A stretch of 64,000 bases of DNA from Clostridium cadaveris (GTDB taxonomy: Bacteria > Bacillota > Clostridia > Clostridiales > Clostridiaceae). A program made the translations under genes and the position numbers. A model generated the notes under the pieces. It did no database searches. It was not told the origin of the DNA and worked only from the letters and a program-made list of their open reading frames with translations. The stretch covers positions 2,484,501 to 2,548,500 of the forward strand of contig NZ_CP076620.1 in the NCBI RefSeq assembly GCF_020911725.1, in the 5' to 3' direction. Below are positions 1-9,553 of the stretch, piece by piece (the first letter of the stretch is position 1; the number at the start of each line of letters is the position of its first letter).

Positions 1-419
1 CCCCTATCATCAAATCTTATTGTAGTCGCATCCATCTCTATAAATTTAGCACTATCATTAAATGGTGAATACATATTACTTCTTGCTTCTTCTAGTACCA
101 ATCTAGCCGCAGCAGTCTTCCCTACACCTGGTGGCCCATAAATAATAACGTGCTGAGGATTTGGCCCACACAAAGCAGCTTTTAAAGCTCTTAATCCTTT
201 TTCCTGACCAACTATTTCATTAAATGATTTTGGTCTGCTTTTTTCTGCTAAAGGCTCTGTAAGCTTTATGTTTCTCATTATCATAAGCTTATTCATTTCC
301 TTTTTATTTTCTCTATCTATAACAGTTTTTTGACTTTTTTGTCCTTTCAAAGCATTAAAAAAATAAAGCCCCATAATTACAGTTAAAACAAACTGTAAAA
401 TCATAAAAACTTCTACCAT
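1..419 (-). CDS. lonB: ATP-dependent protease LonB, N-terminal part (cut by window edge)
   Basis: Only the first 139 codons are in the window; the rest lies left of position 1. The protein begins with one hydrophobic segment (about residues 4-22), as expected of membrane-anchored LonB of spore formers. It continues into an AAA+ module with the Walker A motif GPPGVGKT near residue 96. The ATG at 419 is preceded by AAAGGAG at good spacing. It follows clpX on the same strand with a terminator between. The order tig-clpP-clpX-lonB is the usual clostridial arrangement, which supports the name. The proteolytic domain cannot be seen. The role by family is ATP-driven degradation of regulatory or misfolded proteins, often forespore-linked. 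Confidence 0.9.
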   Translation of the reverse strand, partial: MVEVFMILQFVLTVIMGLYFFNALKGQKSQKTVIDRENKKEMNKLMIMRNIKLTEPLAEKSRPKSFNEIVGQEKGLRALKAALCGPNPQHVIIYGPPGVGKTAAARLVLEEARSNMYSPFNDSAKFIEMDATTIRFDDR

Positions 420-502
420 TTATATACAATTCTCCTTTCTAAAGCTAATATTTGTATTATTGTCTTAATAAGTGAATTATATTCCAATGAATTTAAATTT
501 TA

Positions 503-545
503 CAAAAAAAATGATGCCCTTTCTTTTCATAGTAGGACATCATTA
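503..545 (-). terminator. Intrinsic terminator after clpX
   Basis: On the minus strand a stem AATGATGtCC / GGgCATCATT closes a loop of about 15 nt and is followed by eight T residues. It lies 11 nt after the clpX stop codon and before lonB. Confidence 0.8.
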
Positions 546-555
546 CCTTAATATA

Positions 556-1845
556 TTATGCTGTTTCTATGTCTTTTTTAGTCTTTACTTTTTTGCCTTT
601 TATCTGAGGTCTTTTTTGTCCTTCAATTTTAAGGACTTCTGGTTTTTTAGTTTCAATTGTATCTTTTGTAACTGTAACCTTTGTTATTTCCTCATCTGAA
701 GGGATATCAAACATAATATCTCCCATAGCCTCTTCTATTATAGCTCTTAATCCTCTAGCACCAGTATTTCTACTTATAGCTTCATCAGCTATCTTGTCTA
801 ATGCATCTTCTGAGAATTCTAATTCAACATTATCAATCTCAAAAAGCTTTTTATACTGTTTTACTAAAGCATTTTTAGGTTCTTGCAATATTCTAACCAA
901 AGTACTCTTTTCTAAAGCATCTAAAGTAACTATTATAGGAAGTCTTCCTACAAATTCAGGAATTAATCCAAACTTTAGAAGGTCTCCTGGCATAACTTCC
1001 TTTAGAATCTTTCCTAAGTCCTTTTCAGTTTTGGATTGAATATCCGCTCCAAATCCCATTGCACTTTTTCTAGTTCTCTTTTCAATTATTGTATCAACTC
1101 CATCAAAAGCTCCTCCACAAATAAATAGTATATTACTTGTATTTATTTGTATAAACTCTTGATGTGGATGTTTTCTTCCACCTTGTGGAGGTACTGATGC
1201 TACAGTTCCTTCTAAAATCTTTAAAAGCGCCTGCTGTACACCTTCTCCTGATACATCTCTAGTTATAGATGGATTTTCTGACTTTCTAGCAATCTTATCT
1301 ATCTCATCTATATATATAATACCTTTTTCTGCTCTTTCAACATCATAATCGGCATTTTGTATAAGCTTAAGTAGTATATTCTCTACGTCTTCTCCTACAT
1401 ATCCTGCTTCTGTCAATGTAGTTGCATCGGCAATAGCAAAAGGAACATTTAAAAATTTAGCAAGAGTCTGAGCTAGCAAAGTCTTACCGCATCCTGTAGG
1501 TCCTAAAAGTAATATATTACTTTTTTGTAATTCTACATCATTATCAGATTCATTAGAATTTATTCTCTTATAGTGGTTATATACTGCTACTGCAAGAGAT
1601 CTTTTTGCCTTTTCTTGACCTATTATATACTGATCAAGATAATTTTTAATTTCTGCTGGTTTTGGTAACGTTCCAGTATTAACATGAGTAGTTTCTTCAA
1701 ACTCCTCAGCAATTATTTCAGAACATAATTCTATGCACTCATCACATATATAAACACCTGGTCCAGCTATAAGTCTTTTTACTTGCTCTTGGTTCTTACC
1801 ACAAAATGAGCATTTTAATTGTTTTTTATCATCATACTTCACCAT
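556..1845 (-). CDS. clpX: ATP-dependent Clp protease ATP-binding subunit ClpX
   Basis: ClpX is the AAA+ unfoldase that feeds substrates to ClpP. The N-terminal C4 zinc-binding domain has two CxxC-type pairs (about residues 12-37). It is followed by Walker A GPTGCGKT (about 115-122), Walker B with YIDEID, and the C-terminal small domain. The length of 429 aa is normal for the family. I place the start at the ATG at 1845: GAGGTG lies five bases upstream, and the GTG six bases further up is part of that ribosome site. Downstream of clpP by about 40 nt with no terminator between, so clpP and clpX are probably co-transcribed. Confidence 0.97.
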   Translation of the reverse strand: MVKYDDKKQLKCSFCGKNQEQVKRLIAGPGVYICDECIELCSEIIAEEFEETTHVNTGTLPKPAEIKNYLDQYIIGQEKAKRSLAVAVYNHYKRINSNESDNDVELQKSNILLLGPTGCGKTLLAQTLAKFLNVPFAIADATTLTEAGYVGEDVENILLKLIQNADYDVERAEKGIIYIDEIDKIARKSENPSITRDVSGEGVQQALLKILEGTVASVPPQGGRKHPHQEFIQINTSNILFICGGAFDGVDTIIEKRTRKSAMGFGADIQSKTEKDLGKILKEVMPGDLLKFGLIPEFVGRLPIIVTLDALEKSTLVRILQEPKNALVKQYKKLFEIDNVELEFSEDALDKIADEAISRNTGARGLRAIIEEAMGDIMFDIPSDEEITKVTVTKDTIETKKPEVLKIEGQKRPQIKGKKVKTKKDIETA

Positions 1846-1886
1846 TGTCACACCTCACTAATAAGGTCATCTAAGAACTTCTTCTT

Positions 1887-2483
1887 CTATTCAAACCTTC
1901 TTTCTTTTTGATTCCATACTTTATCAATCAATCCGTACTCTTTTGCTTCTAATGCACTCATGAAATGATCCCTCTCAACATCTGCTTTTATCTTATCTAA
2001 AGGCTGACCTGTTCTTTCACTTAAAATTTGATTCAATTCATCTTTTATTCTCAAAATTCTTTGAGCATGAATGCTTATATCTGTAGCTTGACCTTGGAAT
2101 CCACCTAAAGGCTGATGAATCATTATTTCACTATTTGGAAGAGCAAACCTTTTGTTTGGTGCTCCTGCTGCTAATAAAAATGATCCCATAGATGCTGCCA
2201 TTCCAATACATATAGTAGATACATCAGGCTTTATGTATTGCATGGTGTCATAAATAGCCATTCCCGATGTTATGGATCCTCCAGGACTATTTATATATAG
2301 ATAAATATCCTTATCTGGGTCTTCACTTTCTAAGAATAATAATTGAGCTACAACTAAACTTGCAGTTGCATCATTGACTTCATCACTTAACATTATTATT
2401 CTATCTTTTAACAATCTAGAATAGATATCATAAGACCTTTCTCCACGATTTGTTTGTTCTACAACCATTGGTACAAAACTCAT
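1887..2483 (-). CDS. clpP: ATP-dependent Clp protease proteolytic subunit ClpP
   Basis: ClpP is the barrel-forming serine peptidase that pairs with ClpX and other Clp ATPases. The catalytic triad is visible: Ser98 in GMAASMGS, His123 in IMIHQPLGG and Asp172 in ERDHFMS. The length of 198 aa is typical, with a short N-terminal propeptide-like segment. The ATG at 2483 has AAAGGAGGG upstream. It has its own promoter region and is separated from tig by a terminator. There is no second clpP in the window. Confidence 0.97.
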   Translation of the reverse strand: MSFVPMVVEQTNRGERSYDIYSRLLKDRIIMLSDEVNDATASLVVAQLLFLESEDPDKDIYLYINSPGGSITSGMAIYDTMQYIKPDVSTICIGMAASMGSFLLAAGAPNKRFALPNSEIMIHQPLGGFQGQATDISIHAQRILRIKDELNQILSERTGQPLDKIKADVERDHFMSALEAKEYGLIDKVWNQKERRFE

Positions 2484-2526
2484 AATATATACCCTCCTTT
2501 AATAACCCTTAAACAATACATGTTAT

Positions 2527-2555
2527 ATAATATATCCATCTTCGTTTATTTGTAA
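2527..2555 (-). promoter_or_regulatory. Probable sigma-A promoter of clpP-clpX
   Basis: On the minus strand TTACAA (2550-2555) and TATTAT (2527-2532) are 17 nt apart, about 45 nt upstream of the clpP start. No clear CtsR-type direct repeat is visible next to it. Confidence 0.5.
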
Positions 2556-2617
2556 CCATATTTACTATTATATAATAAAAAAAAAATTTATACTAATTAA
2601 ATTTTTATAAATTTAAA

Positions 2618-2650
2618 ATAATTGCCAGAAACAATAGTTCCGGCAATTAT
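2618..2650 (-). terminator. Intrinsic terminator after tig
   Basis: A 13-bp stem with one mismatch (arms 2618-2630 and 2638-2650) has a 7-nt loop and is followed on the minus strand by TTTTAAATTTAT. It starts about 17 nt after the tig stop. Confidence 0.75.
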
Positions 2651-2666
2651 ATTTCTTACAGTTATA

Positions 2667-3959
2667 TTATGCTATTTTGCTGCTTTCAACTAGCATTTTG
2701 ATAGCTTTTTCAACTACTACGTCATGTTTTATAAGATGTCCTTGAGCATTCATTAATAGATCAACCATCTTATCTGTGTTTTCTGCTCCGCCATATTGTT
2801 TTGCTATTTCAGTAGCCTTTTCCTTGCACTCTTCATCAGTAGCTTCTAAGTTTTCAGCTTTTATGATAGCTTCAAGAACTAAATCAGTTTTTACCTTCTT
2901 TTCAGCTCCTTCTTTCATGAAGCTTCTCATCTTTTCTTCTGTGTTGTTTGTGTATGCATAATATGTTTGAAGATCTAATCCTTGATACTTTAATCTATTT
3001 TCTAAATCTTGTATCATAGCATCCACTTCTTTATTTATCATAACTTCTGGTATTTCTACCTTTGCATTTTCAGAAACAGCATTTATTACAGCTTCTTCTT
3101 GCTCTCTCTTAGCTCTTTCTTCGTTTGCAGCTTTCATTTTATTTTCTATATCAGCTTTAAGCTCTGCTATTGTGTCGAATTCTGATACATCTTTAGCAAA
3201 CTCATCATCAAGCTCTGGAAGTTCTTTAGTCTTTATAGCTTTTACTGTTACTTCAAATAAAGCTGGCTTTCCGTTTAACTCTTCTCTTCCATAGTTTTCT
3301 GGGAATGTAACATTAATTTCTTTTTTCTCATCAACTTTTGCACCAACTAATTGATCTTCAAAAGTATCTATGAAAGTTCCTGATCCTATTTCTAATTCAA
3401 AATCTGTTCCTTCGCCGCCTTCAAATGCAACTCCGTCCATGAATCCCTTGAAGTCTATTACAGCTATATCGCCCTTTGCAACTTCTCCAGCTTCTTTAGT
3501 TTCGATTCTTGCATTTTTTTGTTGCATTGCAACTAGTTGCTTTTCAACTTCTTCAGCTTCAACTGGATGTTCTACCTTTGCAACTTCTAACCCCTTGTAT
3601 TCTCCAAGTTCTACTTCTGGCTTAACAACTACCTTTGCAGTATATACGAAGTCTTTTCCTTCCCCGATTTCTACTACGTCGATTTCTGGATAATCAACAG
3701 GGTTTATGTTATTTTCTTCTAATGCCTTTGGATATGTATCCTCGCAACAGAAATTGATAGCATCCTCATATAAAGCTTCTACTCCATAGTATTGCTTTAT
3801 AATTGCCATTGGAGCTTTTCCTTTTCTGAATCCAGGTATATTAAATCTCTTAACATTCTTTTTATATGATTTCTTTAATGCCTCATTAAATTTTTCAGCT
3901 TCAACAGTAACTTCTAACTTAATAACGTTAGTTTCTACTTTTTCCATATTAACCTTCAT
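2667..3959 (-). CDS. tig: Trigger factor (ribosome-associated chaperone, PPIase)
   Basis: Trigger factor binds ribosomal protein L23 at the tunnel exit and folds nascent chains. The ribosome-binding signature GFRKGKAP is at residues 43-50. The FKBP-type PPIase domain follows (about 160-245, including a [11 protein letters not shown] segment), and then the helical C-terminal chaperone domain. The length of 430 aa is typical. The ATG at 3959 is nine bases after AGGAGG; the in-frame ATG at 3947 has no better site. It is the first gene of the tig / clpP-clpX / lonB cluster. Confidence 0.96.
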   Translation of the reverse strand: MKVNMEKVETNVIKLEVTVEAEKFNEALKKSYKKNVKRFNIPGFRKGKAPMAIIKQYYGVEALYEDAINFCCEDTYPKALEENNINPVDYPEIDVVEIGEGKDFVYTAKVVVKPEVELGEYKGLEVAKVEHPVEAEEVEKQLVAMQQKNARIETKEAGEVAKGDIAVIDFKGFMDGVAFEGGEGTDFELEIGSGTFIDTFEDQLVGAKVDEKKEINVTFPENYGREELNGKPALFEVTVKAIKTKELPELDDEFAKDVSEFDTIAELKADIENKMKAANEERAKREQEEAVINAVSENAKVEIPEVMINKEVDAMIQDLENRLKYQGLDLQTYYAYTNNTEEKMRSFMKEGAEKKVKTDLVLEAIIKAENLEATDEECKEKATEIAKQYGGAENTDKMVDLLMNAQGHLIKHDVVVEKAIKMLVESSKIA

Positions 3960-4076
3960 TGCCTTACTCCTCCTACTTTCCTTTTTATAAGCAATATATT
4001 TTAACTAAACCATTATACCACACAATTAAAAAATATTACAAATATTATTGTGAGATATTTTCCATAGGACAGTAAA

Positions 4077-4898
4077 TTAATTTACTTTTGTGGCAGAGCC
4101 GTTAGAATTTAATATAAATTTGTTTCCATCTATATCTATATTTATACCATTATCCTCCCAAGCACCAATAGTTATAGATGCACCTTCAAGACCATTTATA
4201 TTGCTATGAGAATTTGTTGTTACATCAAGTATCCATACATAATATCTTCCTTCTTTATTAAACCAAGGAAGTTGACTAATATATACAATATGAGTATCGT
4301 CGATAAATTTAGGACTCTTAGTCCATACATATCCTGGATTAGTGCCTAATATATTTGTTCTTAAAAATTGAGTTCCTGAAGATGATACATAAGTTTCTAA
4401 AGTTATATCTTTAGTTGAACCGTTTATATCTTGTAGCACCATTTTTTGACTTGATTCGTCTAATAAAAGCATTTGTTGTGACGATTTGTTTATATCAAAG
4501 GAAACTTTATTCGAACCTGGTTCTATAAATTTGAATGATTTTGTTCCATCTTTTTCATCGTATAAAGCCTTTACTGTAACCCCATCTGATACTGTAACAT
4601 CATAAGACATCTCTTTTTCTTCTGGTGCTTTATCTGTGATATTTTCTTTTTCTTCTGAGTCAGGAGTTTTCTCGTCTTCTACTATATCCTTAGCAGTCTC
4701 CTCATTTTTCTCTTCACCCTTGTTTATTTTCGCACTTATAAAGCCAATTTTATCTTTTATAAATGGTTTTGCATAATCACCGAATACTAGAAAGCCTAAT
4801 ATTAGAACAACTATTACTATAAGAGAAATTATGCCCACTTTACGCCTTTTCATTTTTCTTTCATATTCTCTGCTAAATATGCTTGGTTTTCTTTTCAA
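4077..4898 (-). CDS. Membrane-anchored protein with acidic linker and extracellular beta-rich domain, unknown function
   Basis: I do not recognise a named family. After a basic N-terminus (RKMKRRK) there is one membrane segment (GIISLIVIVVLILGFLVFG), then a highly charged Glu/Lys linker. A 170-residue domain rich in alternating hydrophobic and polar residues follows, with a WTKSPKFIDDTHIVYIS-like section that resembles one blade of TolB/WD-type propellers. It is likely type II, facing outward. The start is chosen as TTG at 4898 because GGGAGG lies seven bases upstream; the ATG nine codons earlier has no ribosome site. It lies upstream of tig on the same strand, with no clear terminator between. 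Confidence 0.75.
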   Translation of the reverse strand: MKRKPSIFSREYERKMKRRKVGIISLIVIVVLILGFLVFGDYAKPFIKDKIGFISAKINKGEEKNEETAKDIVEDEKTPDSEEKENITDKAPEEKEMSYDVTVSDGVTVKALYDEKDGTKSFKFIEPGSNKVSFDINKSSQQMLLLDESSQKMVLQDINGSTKDITLETYVSSSGTQFLRTNILGTNPGYVWTKSPKFIDDTHIVYISQLPWFNKEGRYYVWILDVTTNSHSNINGLEGASITIGAWEDNGINIDIDGNKFILNSNGSATKVN

Positions 4899-5018
4899 CT
4901 TAATACCTCCCAACCTATAATTCAATAATCATTATATATTATAGCTTTGAAAATAGTAACATATATTATATTAAAAAACTCTTAAACTATTTTTGCCCAT
5001 ATCTATATATTTTATTTA

Positions 5019-5459
5019 TTATGTGAAATTTTCCGGATTATTTACTAAATCGCTTATAATAGAAAAGTTCTTCTTTTTCTTTTCTAAGGCTTCGATTTGA
5101 AGATATATATTCTGAATCTCATTCCCAAATTCCGCACCATATTCAGCTAAGATTGAGTTTTTTATTTCTACTAAAGGTCTCAACCTCTCCCTTATCTCAT
5201 TTAAAGCTGAGTTAAGCTCTTGCTTTCGAATCTTTATATCTTCTTTAGATTCATATATTTTATTTAAAGCGGACATTTCATTTTGAATGTCAATAATAAG
5301 TATCATATTAGTTGAAATCCTTTGAAGGGCATTTGTCAAATCAGTCCATTTTGTAAAAGGTATTTCTCTTAACATATTTATCTTTTTTTCTTCTAACTTC
5401 TTTATAGAAGCATTTATTTGCAACACTTCTTTATGTATAGCATTTTTCCCTACGCTCAT
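5019..5459 (-). CDS. Small coiled-coil cytoplasmic protein, unknown function
   Basis: A 146-residue, largely helical charged protein. Heptad-like stretches lie near residues 12-35 and 105-130 (LEEKKINML, IEALEKKKKNF). There is no signal peptide, membrane segment or catalytic motif. The ATG at 5459 is preceded by GGAGGT at six bases; the upstream ATG of the same frame at 5477 includes this site in its own codons. It may be transcribed with the next gene downstream (gap about 120 nt). Function not inferred. Confidence 0.7.
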   Translation of the reverse strand: MSVGKNAIHKEVLQINASIKKLEEKKINMLREIPFTKWTDLTNALQRISTNMILIIDIQNEMSALNKIYESKEDIKIRKQELNSALNEIRERLRPLVEIKNSILAEYGAEFGNEIQNIYLQIEALEKKKKNFSIISDLVNNPENFT

Positions 5460-5566
5460 AGCCTTACCTCCATCCATAATTATAATAATTTTAGCATACT
5501 AGCTTAATAATTCCAACTGATAAGTTTTAAGTCAACTGTTAATAATTAGACTTTAATCACAATTTT

Positions 5567-5616
5567 AAAAAATCCCACTATGTAATTAAACGAAAAAAGT
5601 CTAATTACATAGCGGG
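5567..5616 (-). terminator. Intrinsic terminator after the M23 peptidase gene
   Basis: Arms CCCACTATGTAATTA (5574-5588) and TAATTACATAGCGGG (5602-5616) form a 15-bp stem with one mismatch, and on the minus strand GGGATTTTTT follows. Confidence 0.85.
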
Positions 5617-5633
5617 CATTTAAAATCACTTTT

Positions 5634-6860
5634 TTACTTTATATAATTCATAGGATTTTGAGGTGTTCCATTCACCCTCACTTCAAAATGAAGATGAGGT
5701 CCTGTACTTACTCCTGTAGAGCCAACCTTAGAGATTATTTCTCCTTGTTTTACAGTTTGTCCACTTTTCACTAGCAAGCTGCTATTATGGGCATATAAAG
5801 TTTGTATTCCCCCACCATGATCAATTATAACTGTATTTCCATAACCACCATAGGTACCGGAAAGTACTACAGTACCATTTTTGGAAGCCTTAACAGGAGT
5901 ACCATAAGGAGAACCAAAATCTGTACCGGTATGTAATTTCTGCTCACCAGTAACAGGATGGGTCCTATATCCAAAATTAGATGTTATTACATCACTTACA
6001 GGTCGTATAAAACTACCTCCCTGAGTCTGTGAACCATTAGACCCATTATTTACAGAATTCAGAAAACCCTCTATGTCCTTTTGAAGTTCATCATTACTTT
6101 CCTCAAGAGCAAGTATTTGATCATGAAGCTTTCTTTCCTCTGAGGATAAATTATTTTTCTTTGTAATCTTCTCGTTTTCTATAGATTTTAATTCTTTTAA
6201 AGCATCTTCATATTTTTGCTTTTCTTGAACCAGTGTTTCTTTAGATGAATTTAGAGATTCTACTTGTTCATTCATTAGAATTCTCTCTTCGTTAAGTTTG
6301 TTTTCGCTTAATTCTAGATCATTTTGAGCATCTTCTACCTCTTTAAGTAGTGTTTGATCATTTTTTACTATTCTGCCCAAACCATCTATTCTACTTATGA
6401 AATCTCCTATACTTTCACTTTCTAATAAAAAAGAAAATATATTTCCATACATATCTGACTTATATATTCCTCGTAGTCTTTTCCCTAAAACCTCTTCCTT
6501 CTTGGTCTTGTCCATCTCAAGAGTTATTATATTATCTTGCAACTTATTTATCTTTTCCTCTAAAGACTTAATCTGGTCTTTTATATCTTGAATCTTTTTT
6601 TCGTATTCTTCTACTACAGAATTTTTTTCATTTACAATTTTCGACTGAGCCAAAATTTTAGAACTTAAGTCTTCAATGTCAGATTGAATTTTTGTTTTTT
6701 CACCTTCCAGATTACTTTTCTTATTATTTAAATCATTTATTTTCTGGTTGTTCTCCTTCTGCTCCTGCTTCATTCCATCTACAGTTTTTCCATAACTTAC
6801 AACACTTATATTTGTAATCATTATAGCTGCTAGTGAACAAACTAAAATCTTCTTTTTCAT
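5634..6860 (-). CDS. Secreted EnvC/M23-family peptidase with coiled-coil domain
   Basis: The signal peptide (MKKKILVCSLAAIMI...SYG) is followed by about 230 residues of coiled coil, a Ser/Gly/Asn linker and a C-terminal LytM (peptidase M23) domain at about residues 310-405. The zinc ligands are visible as HTGTDFG, with HLHFEV near the end. By family it cuts peptidoglycan cross-bridges or, as in EnvC/CwlO-type proteins, regulates or performs septal and elongation hydrolysis outside the membrane. The ATG at 6860 has AGGAGG eight bases upstream; the GTG at 6869 overlaps that site and is rejected. Monocistronic: it has its own terminator. Confidence 0.9.
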   Translation of the reverse strand: MKKKILVCSLAAIMITNISVVSYGKTVDGMKQEQKENNQKINDLNNKKSNLEGEKTKIQSDIEDLSSKILAQSKIVNEKNSVVEEYEKKIQDIKDQIKSLEEKINKLQDNIITLEMDKTKKEEVLGKRLRGIYKSDMYGNIFSFLLESESIGDFISRIDGLGRIVKNDQTLLKEVEDAQNDLELSENKLNEERILMNEQVESLNSSKETLVQEKQKYEDALKELKSIENEKITKKNNLSSEERKLHDQILALEESNDELQKDIEGFLNSVNNGSNGSQTQGGSFIRPVSDVITSNFGYRTHPVTGEQKLHTGTDFGSPYGTPVKASKNGTVVLSGTYGGYGNTVIIDHGGGIQTLYAHNSSLLVKSGQTVKQGEIISKVGSTGVSTGPHLHFEVRVNGTPQNPMNYIK

Positions 6861-7059
6861 CCCTTTCACCTCCTCTTTAATACAAATTTTCTTCTTTATT
6901 ATACATTAAATTTATATAAATTTGACTTTAGAATAGTAATGTTGAAAAATTTTTTACATTATTTTATTATACTTAATTATACATTAAACTTTACACCAAG
7001 AGACTTCTAAAAGTTTTCTTTAATTTTTATATTAACTTTTTATAAGCACACCACATAAA

Positions 7060-7090
7060 TAAAAGCATAGGATTACTACCCTATGCTTAT
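7060..7090 (-). terminator. Intrinsic terminator after thiI
   Basis: An eight-bp perfect stem AGCATAGG/CCTATGCT (7064-7071, 7080-7087) is followed on the minus strand by TTTATTTATG. Confidence 0.75.
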
Positions 7091-7107
7091 TCTTAAACAA
7101 TACTTAT

Positions 7108-8253
7108 TTAAAGGTCAAAAACTTCCATTCCATCTATAGCTTCTTCAACTAGTTTTTCTATTTCAAGAACACTCTCTGACTGTCTTATTTCATTTAATCT
7201 TGGTTTAGTCTTTGGATGTTTTGGAACAAAGATAGTACAACAGTCTTCATATGGCAATATCGAAGTCTCATAAGTACCTATTTCATGTGCTATATCCATT
7301 ATATCTATTTTATCCATAGTTACTAAAGGTCTGAATACTGGTCTATCTGAGCAGTCATCACTACATATTAAACTTTCCACAGTCTGGCTTGCCACCTGTC
7401 CTATACTTTCACCTGTGGTTACTGATTGAACTCCAACTTTTTCACCTAAAGCACAAGCAATTCTCATCATGAATCTTCTCATTATAATAGTAAGTTCATC
7501 TTCTCTACATTTTTCTATTATGTTCATTTGTATATCTGTAAAAGGTACTACATAAAGCCTTACTCCTCCAGTATACAAAGAAACTATCTTTGCAAGATCC
7601 TTTACTTTTTCTTTTGCTCTTTCACTTGTATATGGATGACTGTGGTAATATACACATTGTACTCCCACACCTCTTCTTGCCATCATATATGCAGCCACTG
7701 GTGAATCTATTCCTCCTGAGAGCATAAGCATTGTAGAGCCATTCATTCCATATGGAAGCCCTCCAACTGCTTTTATCTTCTTTTCATACACATAAGCTTT
7801 ATCTCTTATCTCTATCTGAAGGAAAAGCTCTGGTTTTTTAACATCTACTTTAACATCTTCACATTGAGATAATATGTATCCTCCAATGCTTCTGCTAACT
7901 TCCATGGAATTCATAGGGAACTCTTTATTTGCACGTTTAGTTTCAACCTTAAATGTAGCTGGATTAATTTCCTTTAATACTCTTAAAGCTTCTTCTTTTA
8001 TAATATCAAATTCTCTTTCAACTTGGCTTACTATGCATACTTCTGAGACACCAAATACTTTTTTTACTCTTGAGATTATCTGTTCTAAGTCATCTCCCTT
8101 TATGAACCATCTATTTTGATCAACTATAAATTCATAAGAAACGCCTCTTAAAACATATTTTATATTATCTCTTAATTTTTTTTCAAATTTATTTCTATTT
8201 AGCCCTTTTAGGAATATCTCTGGTGCATATTTTACTAATATAAGTTTATTCAT
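7108..8253 (-). CDS. thiI: tRNA 4-thiouridine synthase ThiI
   Basis: ThiI adenylates U8 of tRNA and transfers sulfur to make s4U; in some bacteria it also serves thiamine synthesis. Seen here: an N-terminal ferredoxin-like/THUMP region (about 1-165), then the PP-loop ATPase motif SGGIDS at 179-184. A conserved Cys pair lies near residue 344 (YEDCCTIF). The protein stops at 381 aa, so the C-terminal rhodanese domain of the E. coli type is absent, as is common in Firmicutes. The ATG overlaps the stop of the upstream desulfurase by 4 nt (ATGA), so the two are translationally coupled and sulfur transfer from that enzyme is the natural inference. Confidence 0.95.
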   Translation of the reverse strand: MNKLILVKYAPEIFLKGLNRNKFEKKLRDNIKYVLRGVSYEFIVDQNRWFIKGDDLEQIISRVKKVFGVSEVCIVSQVEREFDIIKEEALRVLKEINPATFKVETKRANKEFPMNSMEVSRSIGGYILSQCEDVKVDVKKPELFLQIEIRDKAYVYEKKIKAVGGLPYGMNGSTMLMLSGGIDSPVAAYMMARRGVGVQCVYYHSHPYTSERAKEKVKDLAKIVSLYTGGVRLYVVPFTDIQMNIIEKCREDELTIIMRRFMMRIACALGEKVGVQSVTTGESIGQVASQTVESLICSDDCSDRPVFRPLVTMDKIDIMDIAHEIGTYETSILPYEDCCTIFVPKHPKTKPRLNEIRQSESVLEIEKLVEEAIDGMEVFDL

Positions 8254-9386
8254 ATCCTAATTCTCCTCAAAAATTTTAATGATTTTTCTAATATTGATAG
8301 TGTATAGTCAACTTCCTCTAATGTATTCATATCGCTGAAACTAAATCTTATAGTTCCATCAATATGGTCTTTACCTACTCCTACAGCTGTAAGTACGTGG
8401 GAGAAATTTTTATCCTTTGATGAACATGCTGATCCTGTAGATACGTATATGCCATCAGCTTCAAGCATGTGAAGAAGTACCTCGCCTCTAACACCTTTAA
8501 AGCTAACACTTAAAATATATGGTGAAAATCCATCTTCTAAAGGACTATTAATCGATATGTCCTTAATTCCAGATAATCCTTCTATAAAGTGTTTTTTTAT
8601 CTCTGTAACCTTATCATAATTCTCTTTAAAATTACATTTAATTATTTCTGTAGCTTTTGCAAAACCCAATGCATTTGCTACATTTTCTGTACCAGACCTT
8701 ATACCATGTTCTTGTCCTCCCCCATATATTAGAGGTCGTGGTATAAGGTTCTTTTTTACATAAGCAAAACCTATACCTCTAGGCCCGTGAATCTTATGAC
8801 CACTAGCTGATAATAAGTCTATATTAAACTTCTTTACATCTATATTAATCTTTCCGTATCCCTGTATGGCGTCTACATGAAATTTAGCCTTGCCATGAGC
8901 TCTTACGATTTCACCTATAGCCTGTAAATCTTCAATAATTCCAATTTCATTGTTGACTGCCATTACAGAAACTAATATAGTTTCTTTTTTTAATGCAGCT
9001 TTTAAAGACTCTAGATTAACTCTTCCATTTTCATCCACATCTAAATATGTAACTTCTATGCCGTTCTCTTCTAAACTTTTTGCAGTATTCAATATACTTG
9101 GATGTTCTATTTTTGTAGTTATTATATGTGCTTCCGGTTTTAAAAAAGCTTTTAAAAGAAAGTTGTTACTTTCACTTCCACCAGATGTAAAAATAATCTC
9201 ATCTTTATCTGCATTTATCATACTTCCAAGAACTTCTCTTGCGTAGTTAAGCTTCTTTTCTGCTACAAGTCCCAATTTATGTACTGATGATGGATTACCA
9301 TAATAATTCTTCATAGCATATGCTACTTCTTCTACAACCTCGCAATAAGGAGCTGTAGTAGCTGCATTATCAAAATATACTTCCAT
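8250..9386 (-). CDS. Cysteine desulfurase, NifS/IscS family (ThiI partner)
   Basis: A PLP enzyme that converts cysteine to alanine and a persulfide. The PLP lysine is K198 in ASGHKIHGPRG, and the persulfide Cys is C321 in TGSACSSKDK, on the short flexible loop typical of group I enzymes. Length 378 aa. The neighbouring thiI overlaps by 4 nt, so its main role is probably tRNA thiolation, as with Bacillus NifZ. The ATG at 9386 is preceded by AAGGAAGGATG. A second class-V enzyme of another subfamily lies at 32655-33950. Confidence 0.93.
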   Translation of the reverse strand: MEVYFDNAATTAPYCEVVEEVAYAMKNYYGNPSSVHKLGLVAEKKLNYAREVLGSMINADKDEIIFTSGGSESNNFLLKAFLKPEAHIITTKIEHPSILNTAKSLEENGIEVTYLDVDENGRVNLESLKAALKKETILVSVMAVNNEIGIIEDLQAIGEIVRAHGKAKFHVDAIQGYGKINIDVKKFNIDLLSASGHKIHGPRGIGFAYVKKNLIPRPLIYGGGQEHGIRSGTENVANALGFAKATEIIKCNFKENYDKVTEIKKHFIEGLSGIKDISINSPLEDGFSPYILSVSFKGVRGEVLLHMLEADGIYVSTGSACSSKDKNFSHVLTAVGVGKDHIDGTIRFSFSDMNTLEEVDYTLSILEKSLKFLRRIRI

Positions 9387-9452
9387 GGTTTCATCCTTCC
9401 TTATTGTTTCCTATATTTTTCAACTTTATTTAATATCTAGTCGTTTAACAAC

Positions 9453-9496
9453 TTCTAACCCTCAAATCGAGTTAAAACTCCACCTGAAGGTTAGAA
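9453..9496. repeat. 44-bp imperfect intergenic palindrome upstream of the desulfurase gene
   Basis: Arms 9453-9473 and 9476-9496 (21 nt each, four mismatches) face each other around an AA loop. It lies between the TVP38 gene end and the desulfurase start. No T-run follows on the minus strand, so it is a poor terminator. One arm resembles part of the structured element at 62945-63012. Confidence 0.6.
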
Positions 9497-9553
9497 TTCA
9501 GTTTATATTATACATTATATTTGTCATATTTGCACTCAATGTTATTATAAAAT

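Noticed and set aside
472-699. 75-codon plus-strand frame over the clpX 3' end
   Set aside because: Low-complexity Phe/Leu translation antisense to clpX, no ribosome site, and it spans the clpX terminator.
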